Positions 9,422 to 16,344 of a stretch of 33,065 bases of DNA are shown piece after piece. Under the pieces are notes generated by a model, which made no database searches, was not told the origin of the DNA, and saw nothing but the letters and a program-made list of their open reading frames with translations. Positions within the stretch are counted from its first letter, which is position 1. Every line of letters begins with the position of its first letter. The translations under genes and the position numbers were made by a program. Origin of the DNA: a virus. The stretch spans positions 1-33,065 of the IMG/VR virus record IMGVR_UViG_3300007512_000126; one strand, given 5' to 3'.

Positions 9422-9875
9422 AAGTATAATGATTATCGCGGCTTTACTGTTTTCCTTTGCGGCGGAAGCAAAAGTATATTTTAATTCCGCGCCAATGGGT
9501 AAACAACAGATTGATGCAGTAACAGGCTTTTTATATGAAACGATCAAAAACAGACCAGCGGAAATACAAAAAATACATATGGCACAAGCGGCGCGCGCAG
9601 TCGCGTGGTTAAAAAAGCTGCACGAGAAAAAAGAGTCTTATGAAATATTAAGTTTTAAGACAGATCAAGCTAGCTTCATTAGAGCTAGTGTTTTTTATAT
9701 TGCAGAGACAGTAAACTCAAAAGACTCCACAAAGGAAAAGTCTAAAATTTTGATAAATCACTGGACCTCTATAGGCAAGCGCGTCGTCGCAAAATATAAA
9801 GAGAAAAATGGAAAATTAATATCAGGAAAGCTTATCTTAAAGAAGGGTAAAAAAAATGAAGCTAACAAGAGATGA
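9411..9875 (+). CDS. Small secreted (periplasmic) protein of unknown function
   Basis: 154 aa, ATG 9411 with AAAGGAAA upstream and an 11-base overlap with the resolvase gene. Residues 1-20 form a classic signal peptide: Arg/Lys n-region, IMIIAALLFSF core, and AEA cleavage site before Lys21. There is no lipobox and no second membrane helix, so the mature protein of about 134 aa should be released to the periplasm. It is basic and helical (KLHEKKESYEIL, GKRVVAKYKEKNGK near the C-terminus). I do not recognise a family. It overlaps the following gene by 20 bases. A role in host envelope or superinfection control is possible, but nothing in the sequence shows it. Confidence 0.75.
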   Translation: MRIKSIMIIAALLFSFAAEAKVYFNSAPMGKQQIDAVTGFLYETIKNRPAEIQKIHMAQAARAVAWLKKLHEKKESYEILSFKTDQASFIRASVFYIAETVNSKDSTKEKSKILINHWTSIGKRVVAKYKEKNGKLISGKLILKKGKKNEANKR

Positions 9876-10122
9876 TTTAAAAGGGCTGATTGAAGAGCAA
9901 TTAAATGGCGTTTTAAATGAAACTGGCCTAGGCGTACATTCTGACCGAAAAATACAAGAAGATTTACATGACATTCTAACTGAAAGAGGCCTGGATGACG
10001 ATGCAGCTGCTATTATCCTTTCTAATGTTCCGATTCCCGTCCTAAAAGAGTTGCTCCTCATTTTTTCTAGACCTGAGAGCGCTTCTAGTACTTCTGCTTT
10101 TGCTGGTAGTCTAGAAGAATAA
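9856..10122 (+). CDS. Small protein with prohead-cargo-like 22-aa leader
   Basis: 88 aa, ATG 9856 with GAAGGG upstream, overlapping the previous gene by 20 bases. Residues 1-22 follow the pattern M-x-L-T-x3-L-K-x2-I-E-E-Q-L-x-G-x-L-x-E, 13 of 22 positions identical to the N-terminus of the 1071-aa protein at 22337. The leader ends in Leu-Asn-Glu followed by Thr-Gly, which fits the (Leu/Ile)-x-Glu cleavage rule of T4 gp21 protease. Cleavage would leave a mature 66-aa acidic protein (SDRKIQEDLHDILTERGLDDD...). Known biology: T4 internal head proteins are targeted by short N-terminal sequences removed at such sites. Inference: this is a packaged internal head protein. No function can be assigned to the mature part. 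Confidence 0.75.
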   Translation: MKLTRDDLKGLIEEQLNGVLNETGLGVHSDRKIQEDLHDILTERGLDDDAAAIILSNVPIPVLKELLLIFSRPESASSTSAFAGSLEE

Positions 10123-10125
10123 AAG

Positions 10126-10154
10126 TTGACTTCTTAATTCTTGTCTGATAATAT
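10126..10154 (+). promoter_or_regulatory. Sigma70-like promoter of the primase gene
   Basis: TTGACT (10126-10131), 17-base spacer, TAATAT (10149-10154). The same architecture occurs before the gp47/46 gene. Transcription would be expected to begin about 7 bases after the -10 box, at or next to the ATG at 10161, giving a leaderless or nearly leaderless mRNA. An alternative -10 reading is GATAAT at 10147 with a 15-base spacer. Confidence 0.55.
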
Positions 10155-10160
10155 TACAAC

Positions 10161-11093
10161 ATGCATTCTGAAAAACTTCAAATCTTAGAAGAAATTCTGG
10201 GCAGTTTTTACTGCTCGAATGAAGAGTATTTATTCTCTTGCCCCTTTTGTAAACACCACAAGAAAAAACTATCAATAAACATAGTCAAAAATACCTATAA
10301 ATGCTGGGTCTGTGACTCCTCTGGTAGAAATGTGTATTGGCTGGTTAAAAGATATGGAAATCACAAGCAAAAAGCGCATTGGAATAGCTTCAACGAATCT
10401 GTAGACATCTCAGATTTTGATAATATTTTTGAAGAAGAACAAATAGAAGAAGAAAAACAGAGAATTAAACTTCCAAGTGAATATATCTGTCTAGCAAACA
10501 GGCCATGGCCACGAGATTCTAAATTGGCCTTAGATTACTTGCGAAAAAGAGACGTATCAGAGACAGATATACTAAAATGGAAGATAGGATATTGTTCTGA
10601 AGGACAATATAAGAATAGAATAATCATTCCATCGTTTAATGATGATGGATATTGTGATTATTTTATTGCGAGAACATATAAGGATGATTGGATGAAGTAT
10701 AAAAACCCACCAGCATCCAGAAACATTGTTTTTAATGAACTGATGGTTGATTGGACTGCTCCTGTTGTTTTAGTTGAGGGTGCTTTTGACGCAATAAATG
10801 CAGAAAATTCTATCCCCTTATTGGGTTCCACTTTAAACAAGCGGTCTAAGCTCTTCAGAGCGATTCTGACGCACTCTAAACAAATATATATAGCGCTCGA
10901 CAAAGATGCAGAAAAGAAGGCTTTAAACATCATTAAAACGCTTATTTCGCACGGCATTGAAGTGCACAAAATTGACACGTCTGGCTATGAAGATGTCGGG
11001 GAAATGACGAAAGAAGAATTTGCAAAAAGAAAGCAGTCTGCAACGCTGCTTGACGAGGCTACAATTTTAATGCAAAAAATATTGCAAATTTAA
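10161..11093 (+). CDS. DNA primase (DnaG/T4 gp61-like)
   Basis: 310 aa. The N-terminal zinc-binding domain has Cys27-Pro-Phe-Cys30 and Cys48-Trp-Val-Cys51 around a KHHKKKLSINI strand, as in phage primases. The TOPRIM domain follows: VVLVEGAFDAIN with Glu206 and Asp210, then IYIALDKDAEKKA with Asp247 and Asp249, the metal-binding acidic residues. It would make RNA primers for lagging-strand synthesis with a replicative helicase encoded elsewhere. The start is ATG 10161; no ribosome site precedes it, and the promoter at 10126-10154 places the transcript start almost at the ATG. The C-terminus lacks a separate helicase-binding extension, so it is a compact primase like gp61 rather than full DnaG. 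Confidence 0.88.
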   Translation: MHSEKLQILEEILGSFYCSNEEYLFSCPFCKHHKKKLSINIVKNTYKCWVCDSSGRNVYWLVKRYGNHKQKAHWNSFNESVDISDFDNIFEEEQIEEEKQRIKLPSEYICLANRPWPRDSKLALDYLRKRDVSETDILKWKIGYCSEGQYKNRIIIPSFNDDGYCDYFIARTYKDDWMKYKNPPASRNIVFNELMVDWTAPVVLVEGAFDAINAENSIPLLGSTLNKRSKLFRAILTHSKQIYIALDKDAEKKALNIIKTLISHGIEVHKIDTSGYEDVGEMTKEEFAKRKQSATLLDEATILMQKILQI

Positions 11094-11094
11094 C

Positions 11095-11123
11095 TTGACA
11101 GCTGGTAAAATAGGTGTTAATAT
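11095..11123 (+). promoter_or_regulatory. Sigma70-like promoter of the gp47/46 gene
   Basis: A perfect TTGACA (11095-11100), 17-base spacer and TAATAT (11118-11123). It starts just inside the stop codon region of the primase gene. It shares -35, spacing and -10 with the promoter at 10126, suggesting that the replication and recombination genes are a separately controlled, host-polymerase-read group. Confidence 0.65.
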
Positions 11124-11129
11124 GGATCT

Positions 11130-11155
11130 GACTAGTATTTTTTAGCATGCTAGTC
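11130..11155 (+). other. 5'-leader hairpin of the gp47/46 mRNA
   Basis: GACTAGTAT (11130-11138) pairs with ATGCTAGTC (11147-11155): nine pairs including one G-T, around an 8-base loop TTTTTAGC. The expected transcript start lies at about 11130, so the mRNA would begin with this stem-loop. Possible roles are protection of the 5' end, an operator, or translational control; it is not followed by a T-run and is not a terminator. Confidence 0.5.
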
Positions 11156-11170
11156 GGGTTTAATTAATAT

Positions 11171-14100
11171 ATGAAATTTGCACACATTGCCGACACACAC
11201 ATCAAAAATCTTAAATATCATTATGAGTACCGAGTCGTCTTCGAAAAGTTATATGAAAAACTAAAAGAAGAAGAAGTCGATTATATCATTCATTGCGGAG
11301 ATATAGCACATACCAAGACACAATTATCACCAGAATTTGTTGATATGTGTACTTCCTTTTTTAGGAACTTGGCAGATATCGCTCCTACATATATAATCCT
11401 GGGAAACCATGATGGGAATTTGAAGAATTCCAGCAGGCAAGATGCCTTAACTCCCATTGTTCATGCATTGGGTCATCCGTCGCTTTTTTTATTGAAGGAG
11501 TCAGGGGAGATACAATTAGACAATGGGTTTTCTCTTAACGTCCTTTCTGTATTTGATCGCGACAACTGGAATCCTCCTAGCGATCCCAATCGGATTAATA
11601 TTGCACTTTATCATGGGTCTATTTCAAATTGTGAAACAGATCTTGGTTGGGTTATGGCTCACGGGGAAGACGATATATCAATTTTTGAGGGCCACGATTT
11701 CGCTTTTCTTGGCGATATTCACAAGACAAACCAAATTTTAGATAAAGAAAAGAGAATCCGTTATGCAGGTTCAACCGTTCAGCAGAATCATGGGGAAACT
11801 AACGATAAAGGGTTTTTGACTTGGGACATCAAAGATAAGGATTCTTTTAGTTGCGAGCACCATATACTTGAAAATCCAAAGCCCTTTATTACTGTCGAGT
11901 TAACACCAAAAGGCAGGCTTCCTAATAAGTTTAAGGCGCCAACCGGCGCAAGATTGCGTTTGGTATCAAACAATAATCTTCCTTTAAGTTCGATGAAAAA
12001 GGCAGTTGAAGTTGCCAAACATAGATTTAAACCTGAGTCAATTACGTTTTTAAATCGTGCAGCTGGAGAACGAGGAAATGTCGATGAGTTGACGGGAGGC
12101 TTGCAAAATGACAACTTAAGAGATATTGCAATCCAAGAAGAGTTGATCAACGAATATTTAAAGGATTTTCAACCTGATGATGAATTAGTAGAAAGGGTGC
12201 TTAAATTAAATTCAAAATATAACTCTTCATTAGAACAGGATGAAGAAGTTGGTCGCAATATTAATTGGAAACTAGAATCATTCGAATGGGACAATCTATT
12301 TAATTATGGAGAGGGCAATAGAATTGATTTCAATAAACTTTCTGGAATTGTGGGAGTATTTGGGAAAAATTACTCTGGTAAGTCTAGCATTATTGACGGG
12401 ATACTTTATACTTTATTTAATAGTACTTCCAAGAATGAAAGAAAAAACCTCAACATTATTAACCAAAATAAAGAATCTTGTCAAGGGAAGGTGGTAATAT
12501 CTATTGGCAATAAAAGATATACTGTTGAGCGATCTTCCGAAAAATATACTAAAAAGCTAAAAGGCGAAGAGACCCTAGAGGCAAAAACTAATTTAAATTT
12601 TGAATGTTATGATGAGGCAACCGATGAAACAATTAGTTTAAATGGTTTAACAAGGAACGAAACCGACAAGGCGATACGAAAGTATTTTGGCACTATAGAG
12701 GATTTCCTTTTAACATCAATGACTTCCCAGCTTGGCTCACTACAATATATTAGTGAAGGTTCGACTCGACGTAAGGAAATTTTAGCTAAGTTTCTAGATC
12801 TTGAGATGTTTGAGCAAAAGTTTAAATTAGCTAAAGAAGACGCAACTGATTTGCGCGGCGCGCTTAAACGATTAGAAGGGAAGGAATTTGACGACGACAT
12901 CTTCTCAGCTGAAAAAGATATAATTTTTAATGAAAGCGAAACGAGAGGACATGCACAAAAGTGCGAAGAAATGAAAGAAGAGATTTCTGTTCTAAACGAT
13001 TTGGCACAAGAGATTCAGAGCAATATCGATTCTATCCCAACAGAGGTGATTGATATTGAAAAGACTATTAAAAACATCAGTAAAAAAGAAAGAGAGTGTG
13101 CAAATACAATTGCTGAAATTGTTAATTTGCGCGGTGAATACTCGGATAAAGAAATTCTTGTTAAAAAGATTGATGAATTCATTGGAGAGTATGATATTGA
13201 GGCTTTGCGCGCCAAAAAAGAACTAATCATAGGCAAAAGTGCACTGCTAAATAAAATTCACGATGAACTAATTGCAAGAGAAAACAGTTTAATAGTAAAA
13301 AGCAAAAAGAAACAATTACTTAAGGAAGTTCCTTGTGGGAGTCAATATCTAGATTGTAAATTTATTTGTGATGCGCATGAAGCTGCAAATGAATTAGTTA
13401 ATTTAACTCATGAGGTTGAAAGGCTTAATAAAAGCATTGTTAATACCAACAAAGAAATAGAAAAGTTAAACCCAGAGAACAATATAGATGAACAACTAGA
13501 AAAATATCAAGAAATTGTCAATAAAAAAGAAGTTTCAGAACGTGAGATTTCCACAACTATGCTCTTAATAGAAAACAATGAGATATCTTTAAAGGCTTTG
13601 GAGAAGGAAGTTGATGAATTAAATGGAAAGAAAGTGCTCTATTACGAAAACAAAGAAGTAATTGAAAATAAAGAAAACTTTATTAAAAAGTTAAACAAAA
13701 CAAAGAAAGCCCTATCAGCAAAAGAGAAGGAGCTTAAAAAATGTCACAATTCTTTGATGGGGTTTTACAAAGAGCACGGTTCATTAGAACAAAAGTTGAA
13801 TTCACTAAAGGAGCAAAAGCAAGAACTGGAAGAGCTAAGAGAAAACTATTCAGCATATGATTTGTTCATGCGCTGCATGCACTCAAGCGGCATATCCTAC
13901 GATATTATCAAAAAGAAACTCCCAGTAATTAATAATGAAATAGCAAAAGTGTTGGCGAACATTGTTGATTTTGAGATTTTCTTTGAGGACGATGGAAAGC
14001 ATTTAAAAATATTTATCAAACACTCAAAGCATTCCCCGCGCCCCCTTCAAATGGGCTCCGGCGCAGAAAAAACAATTGCTGCCATGGCCATTAGATTGGC

Positions 14101-14329
14101 TCTTTTATCTGTATCCAATCTTCCAAAGAGCAATATCTTTATTTTGGATGAGCCTGGAACTGCTTTAGATGCAGATAATATGGATGGCTTTGTTTCTATT
14201 CTAGAGTTGGTTAAATCTTACTTCAAAACAGTACTCTTGATATCCCATTTGGACTCTTTAAAAGATTGTGCAGACATGCAAGTTACTATCGATAAAAGTG
14301 GGCATTATGCAAAAGTTGTTGAAGTTTAA
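11171..14329 (+). CDS. Fused Mre11/Rad50-type recombination nuclease (gp47-gp46 fusion, SbcCD-like)
   Basis: 1052 aa, one continuous chain. Residues 1-200 are a metallophosphoesterase like SbcD/T4 gp47: Asp8 and His10 (ADTH), Asp44 (CGDIAH), GNHD at 78-81, His148 (YHGS) and GDIH at 181-184. From about residue 370 comes the SbcC/gp46 ATPase: Walker A GKNYSGKSS at 398-406, long coiled coils on both sides of a Cys cluster (Cys722, Cys729, Cys733, His736) at the hook apex, signature MGSGAEK, Walker B IFILDEP with Asp993/Glu994, and the ISHLD switch His. In T4 the subunits are separate genes; the complex resects DNA ends for recombination-dependent replication. The start ATG 11171 has no clear ribosome site. 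The hook is not the usual CxxC. Confidence 0.9.
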   Translation: MKFAHIADTHIKNLKYHYEYRVVFEKLYEKLKEEEVDYIIHCGDIAHTKTQLSPEFVDMCTSFFRNLADIAPTYIILGNHDGNLKNSSRQDALTPIVHALGHPSLFLLKESGEIQLDNGFSLNVLSVFDRDNWNPPSDPNRINIALYHGSISNCETDLGWVMAHGEDDISIFEGHDFAFLGDIHKTNQILDKEKRIRYAGSTVQQNHGETNDKGFLTWDIKDKDSFSCEHHILENPKPFITVELTPKGRLPNKFKAPTGARLRLVSNNNLPLSSMKKAVEVAKHRFKPESITFLNRAAGERGNVDELTGGLQNDNLRDIAIQEELINEYLKDFQPDDELVERVLKLNSKYNSSLEQDEEVGRNINWKLESFEWDNLFNYGEGNRIDFNKLSGIVGVFGKNYSGKSSIIDGILYTLFNSTSKNERKNLNIINQNKESCQGKVVISIGNKRYTVERSSEKYTKKLKGEETLEAKTNLNFECYDEATDETISLNGLTRNETDKAIRKYFGTIEDFLLTSMTSQLGSLQYISEGSTRRKEILAKFLDLEMFEQKFKLAKEDATDLRGALKRLEGKEFDDDIFSAEKDIIFNESETRGHAQKCEEMKEEISVLNDLAQEIQSNIDSIPTEVIDIEKTIKNISKKERECANTIAEIVNLRGEYSDKEILVKKIDEFIGEYDIEALRAKKELIIGKSALLNKIHDELIARENSLIVKSKKKQLLKEVPCGSQYLDCKFICDAHEAANELVNLTHEVERLNKSIVNTNKEIEKLNPENNIDEQLEKYQEIVNKKEVSEREISTTMLLIENNEISLKALEKEVDELNGKKVLYYENKEVIENKENFIKKLNKTKKALSAKEKELKKCHNSLMGFYKEHGSLEQKLNSLKEQKQELEELRENYSAYDLFMRCMHSSGISYDIIKKKLPVINNEIAKVLANIVDFEIFFEDDGKHLKIFIKHSKHSPRPLQMGSGAEKTIAAMAIRLALLSVSNLPKSNIFILDEPGTALDADNMDGFVSILELVKSYFKTVLLISHLDSLKDCADMQVTIDKSGHYAKVVEV

Positions 14330-14358
14330 TTTAAAAAAGCAACTAATTACCGGTAGAA

Positions 14359-14366
14359 TATAAACT
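14359..14366 (+). promoter_or_regulatory. Candidate late promoter core TATAAACT
   Basis: TATAAACT lies 14 bases before the ATG of the 14381 gene, in the 51-base gap after the nuclease gene where expression would switch to lysis and head genes. It resembles the T4 late core TATAAATA and the TATAAAC elements at 7031 and 28335. Confidence 0.3.
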
Positions 14367-14380
14367 AGCGAGGGAAAAAC

Positions 14381-14653
14381 ATGACAATGATGTACGATGG
14401 CGGAGATCATATTTATATATCGGAAACCGTAACGGATATGAGTTCTAGAGTCCGCGCCACGGGAGAACTAGAAACTGCAGCATCTAATCTAACAGGTGAG
14501 TATGAGAAACTATATACGATAGCCACAGAGGTTTCTGTTCCGCAGGCGCCCTTTTCTTTGTCGGTGAGGGGCATTATTTTTCGAAATAGGCCTGTGCCTT
14601 ATGTTGTTTCTTTGAGCGGCATCGACCCGGATACTGTCATTTCTGACGACTAG
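14381..14653 (+). CDS. Small protein of unknown function
   Basis: 90 aa, ATG 14381 after GAGGGA; a second ATG at 14387 is in frame but farther from the ribosome site. The protein is soluble, begins MTMMYDGGDHIYISETV, is slightly acidic, and has no signal, membrane segment or Cys. The middle (SVPQAPFSLSVRGIIFRNRPVPYVVSLSG) looks beta-rich. I do not recognise it. It is the first gene of the run leading into the holin-like and spanin-like genes and could be either a small structural protein or an early part of the lysis cassette. Confidence 0.65.
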   Translation: MTMMYDGGDHIYISETVTDMSSRVRATGELETAASNLTGEYEKLYTIATEVSVPQAPFSLSVRGIIFRNRPVPYVVSLSGIDPDTVISDD

Positions 14654-14676
14654 TTATTAACAAAAGGAGACTTAAA

Positions 14677-14868
14677 GTGAGACAAGCATTAGATAAAGCT
14701 TTAAATAAGCTAATGTCAAGAAAGTTAATGGTTTGGTTAACCGCAACCGGTTTTATGGTTATGGACGTTGTACCTTTAGCATCGGAAGATTGGGTAGCAA
14801 TTTCACTAGCTTATATCGGCCTAGAGGGCTTGGCAGACATTGCAACTAGATGGAGGCATGGACCATGA
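14677..14868 (+). CDS. Holin-like small membrane protein
   Basis: 63 aa starting at GTG 14677, chosen because AAAGGAGA sits 7 bases upstream and no ATG fits. The chain has a positively charged N-terminus (RQALDKALNKLMSRK), a hydrophobic segment at about 17-34 (LMVWLTATGFMVMDVVPL) and a second at 39-55 (WVAISLAYIGLEGLADIA), then a basic tail. Size and layout match small two-helix phage holins or holin-like proteins that form inner-membrane lesions. The next genes have a spanin-like topology, which supports a lysis role, but the M15 endolysin is 7 kb downstream. It overlaps the next gene by ATGA. Confidence 0.6.
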   Translation: MRQALDKALNKLMSRKLMVWLTATGFMVMDVVPLASEDWVAISLAYIGLEGLADIATRWRHGP

Positions 14869-15083
14869 ACATAAATAGCGATGAATTTAATAAAATTATT
14901 AAGGAAGAGGTCGACCGGGCCTTCCCGAATGGAAAAGTTTCTTTAGAACCAGAAGAAGAAGATCGAGTAAAACTCTCTCAGGCCATTGGAAATGTTGAGT
15001 CTTTAGCTGAACTGGCTAATGATCCAGAAGAAGTTAAGTGGCACCTATCAAATGTAAGGGAACTGTTTGGGATAGACGTTTAA
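14865..15083 (+). CDS. Small acidic protein with KIIKEEV helix
   Basis: 72 aa. The frame also opens at ATG 14850, but ATG 14865 forms an ATGA overlap with the holin-like gene and has TGGAGG at ideal distance, so coupling is expected. Residues 8-19 (FNKIIKEEVDRAF) resemble the LKQIIEEEVDYVL repeat of the 1071-aa protein, without the Leu-x-Glu end. The rest is acidic and helical (LEPEEEDRVKLSQAIGNVESLAELANDPEEV). No membrane segment. Function unknown; position inside the lysis cassette suggests a regulator such as an antiholin, but the helix similarity could instead mark a head cargo protein. Confidence 0.65.
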   Translation: MNINSDEFNKIIKEEVDRAFPNGKVSLEPEEEDRVKLSQAIGNVESLAELANDPEEVKWHLSNVRELFGIDV

Positions 15084-15488
15084 ATGGTTACATGGTTGGC
15101 AGTAAAGACTTTTTTAAAAAAATCCTGGACATGGCTTAAACACAACTGGAAAGCACCAGCGGTCGTATTATATACTATTGTCCTTTGGCTGCTTTTTCGG
15201 CAGAAAGATAAAGCACATGAAGTGCTGAAAATACGTTCTGAAAGTTATAGAAAACAAATTGATGCAATAAATGAAATCCACGAAGAAGAGATTAAAAAAA
15301 AGGATAAAATATTAGAAAAATATGGTAACATATTAAAACAACTAGAAGAGCAGTATAAGGTCGACAGTTTGGAACTGGATAGAGAAAAGAAGAAAGAAAT
15401 TAAAAAACTGGTAGAAAATTATAACGAAAAACCAGATGAACTTGCTAGACTGCTAGCAGAAAAATATGGGTTAGATTATGTGGAATAA
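15084..15488 (+). CDS. Membrane-anchored coiled-coil protein, i-spanin (Rz)-like
   Basis: 134 aa, ATG directly after the preceding stop. A basic N-terminus (KKSWTWLKHNWK) is followed by one hydrophobic helix at about 24-38 (APAVVLYTIVLWLLF) and then an almost continuous charged coiled coil from 45 to 120 (KIRSESYRKQIDAINEIHEEEIKKKDKILEKY...). N-in anchor plus periplasmic coiled coil is the plan of inner-membrane spanins, which link the inner and outer membranes in the last step of lysis of Gram-negative hosts. Its gene overlaps by 11 bases the secreted protein at 15478, similar to Rz/Rz1 pairing. No sequence-level family match was recognised; the call rests on topology and context. Confidence 0.55.
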   Translation: MVTWLAVKTFLKKSWTWLKHNWKAPAVVLYTIVLWLLFRQKDKAHEVLKIRSESYRKQIDAINEIHEEEIKKKDKILEKYGNILKQLEEQYKVDSLELDREKKKEIKKLVENYNEKPDELARLLAEKYGLDYVE

Positions 15489-15945
15489 GATATTAAGTGT
15501 GGTTTTGTGTTTATGCATGGCTTTTTTGCCAACAATTGTTCTTGCCGATGAGCCTTTGTTGCCGCCAAAAGGAAAAATAACAGGATTAAGATATAAACAG
15601 CCCGCACCATACTCCGGAGTGCTTTTGAATAGTGTCGCCGCAGCAAAGCTTCTAACAAGCAAAGATTTTTCAGAAAAACAGTGGGAGCTTAAATTACAAT
15701 ATGAGTTGGCAAAGTTAAGAGCCGAATTAAGTTTGGTCATAGAGTCACAAAAAGTATCATACAGTTCTTTAAAAGATAAGCACACAACTTTAATCAATAT
15801 AAAAAATAAAGAAATTGAAAGATTAAGCGCGATAGCCCAAGGAAAGAAAGATTACTCTCAGTGGTGGGCCGCAGGCGGCGTTTTAGTTGGCATTGGGTTG
15901 ACCTTGGCGGTTGTTTATGGCGTCAAGGAAATAGCAAACGATTAA
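15478..15945 (+). CDS. Secreted coiled-coil protein with C-terminal membrane anchor, lysis-associated candidate
   Basis: 155 aa, ATG 15478 overlapping the previous gene by 11 bases (ATG-N5-TAA). Residues 1-23 are a signal peptide ending VLA before Asp24; Cys11 and Cys13 lie in its core but neither has a valid lipobox. The mature part begins EPLLPPKGKITGLRYKQPAPYSGVLL, a Pro/Gly-rich segment, then a coiled coil at about 60-120, and a C-terminal hydrophobic helix at 129-149 (WWAAGGVLVGIGLTLAVVYGV). The topology therefore places the coiled coil in the periplasm with a C-terminal anchor, as in unimolecular spanins but lacking the lipid-modified Cys. With the neighbouring i-spanin-like gene it likely completes a lysis pair. 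Exact role unproven. Confidence 0.6.
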   Translation: MWNKILSVVLCLCMAFLPTIVLADEPLLPPKGKITGLRYKQPAPYSGVLLNSVAAAKLLTSKDFSEKQWELKLQYELAKLRAELSLVIESQKVSYSSLKDKHTTLINIKNKEIERLSAIAQGKKDYSQWWAAGGVLVGIGLTLAVVYGVKEIAND

Positions 15946-15953
15946 AAGAGAAA

Positions 15954-16340
15954 ATGAAAGAGAAAGACTGGGACTATATAGCGCGCCTAGAGAAGGCGGT
16001 TCAAAAAAAATACGGCACTGAATCAGTAATAAACCCTAAGTCATTTTGGACAGATGAGAAAGAAAAAGAATATCTTGAACAACTTAAAGAAGTTTCAAAA
16101 AAAGAACAGTCAAAAAAGGACAAAACAGATAAAGTTGAAAAAGACGGTTTTTTCATACCCAAGAATCTAATTACTAGGAAAGCTAAAAGAAAATGTCCAG
16201 TTTGCGATATATATTCTTTTGAGGGGCAGGACGATCTTTATATGAACAAATTTGAATGTTGCTATGCATGTTACATTCAATACGTAGAGGGTCGAGAAAA
16301 ACGATGGAAGACTGGCTGGCGACCAAAAAAAGAGGAGTAA
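15954..16340 (+). CDS. Zinc-ribbon protein of unknown function
   Basis: 128 aa. The open frame reaches up to 15861 within the previous gene, but that stretch is a shadow; ATG 15954, eight bases after the preceding stop and with AAAGAG upstream, is preferred. The N-terminal two thirds is highly charged (KEKEYLEQLKEVSKKEQSKKDKTDKVEK). The C-terminal part has a four-cysteine zinc ribbon: CPVC, then about 20 residues, then CCYAC, followed by YIQYVEGREKRWKTGW. Such ribbons bind nucleic acid or stabilise small protein-protein modules. It stands two genes before the terminase large subunit. It could be a packaging-associated protein, but no small-terminase fold is evident. Confidence 0.75.
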   Translation: MKEKDWDYIARLEKAVQKKYGTESVINPKSFWTDEKEKEYLEQLKEVSKKEQSKKDKTDKVEKDGFFIPKNLITRKAKRKCPVCDIYSFEGQDDLYMNKFECCYACYIQYVEGREKRWKTGWRPKKEE

Positions 16341-16344
16341 ATAA

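Noticed and set aside
11523-11741. Hydrophobic 72-codon frame that looks like a membrane protein
   Set aside because: Lies in another frame inside the conserved phosphoesterase domain; hydrophobicity comes from T-rich third positions.
14850-14864. Upstream ATG of the 72-aa gene
   Set aside because: ATG 14865 has TGGAGG at the right distance and an ATGA overlap; using 14850 would put the ribosome site inside the coding sequence.
15861-15953. N-terminal extension of the zinc-ribbon gene
   Set aside because: The stretch overlaps the C-terminal membrane helix of the previous gene and reads as Arg/Trp-rich shadow; ATG 15954 is a better start.
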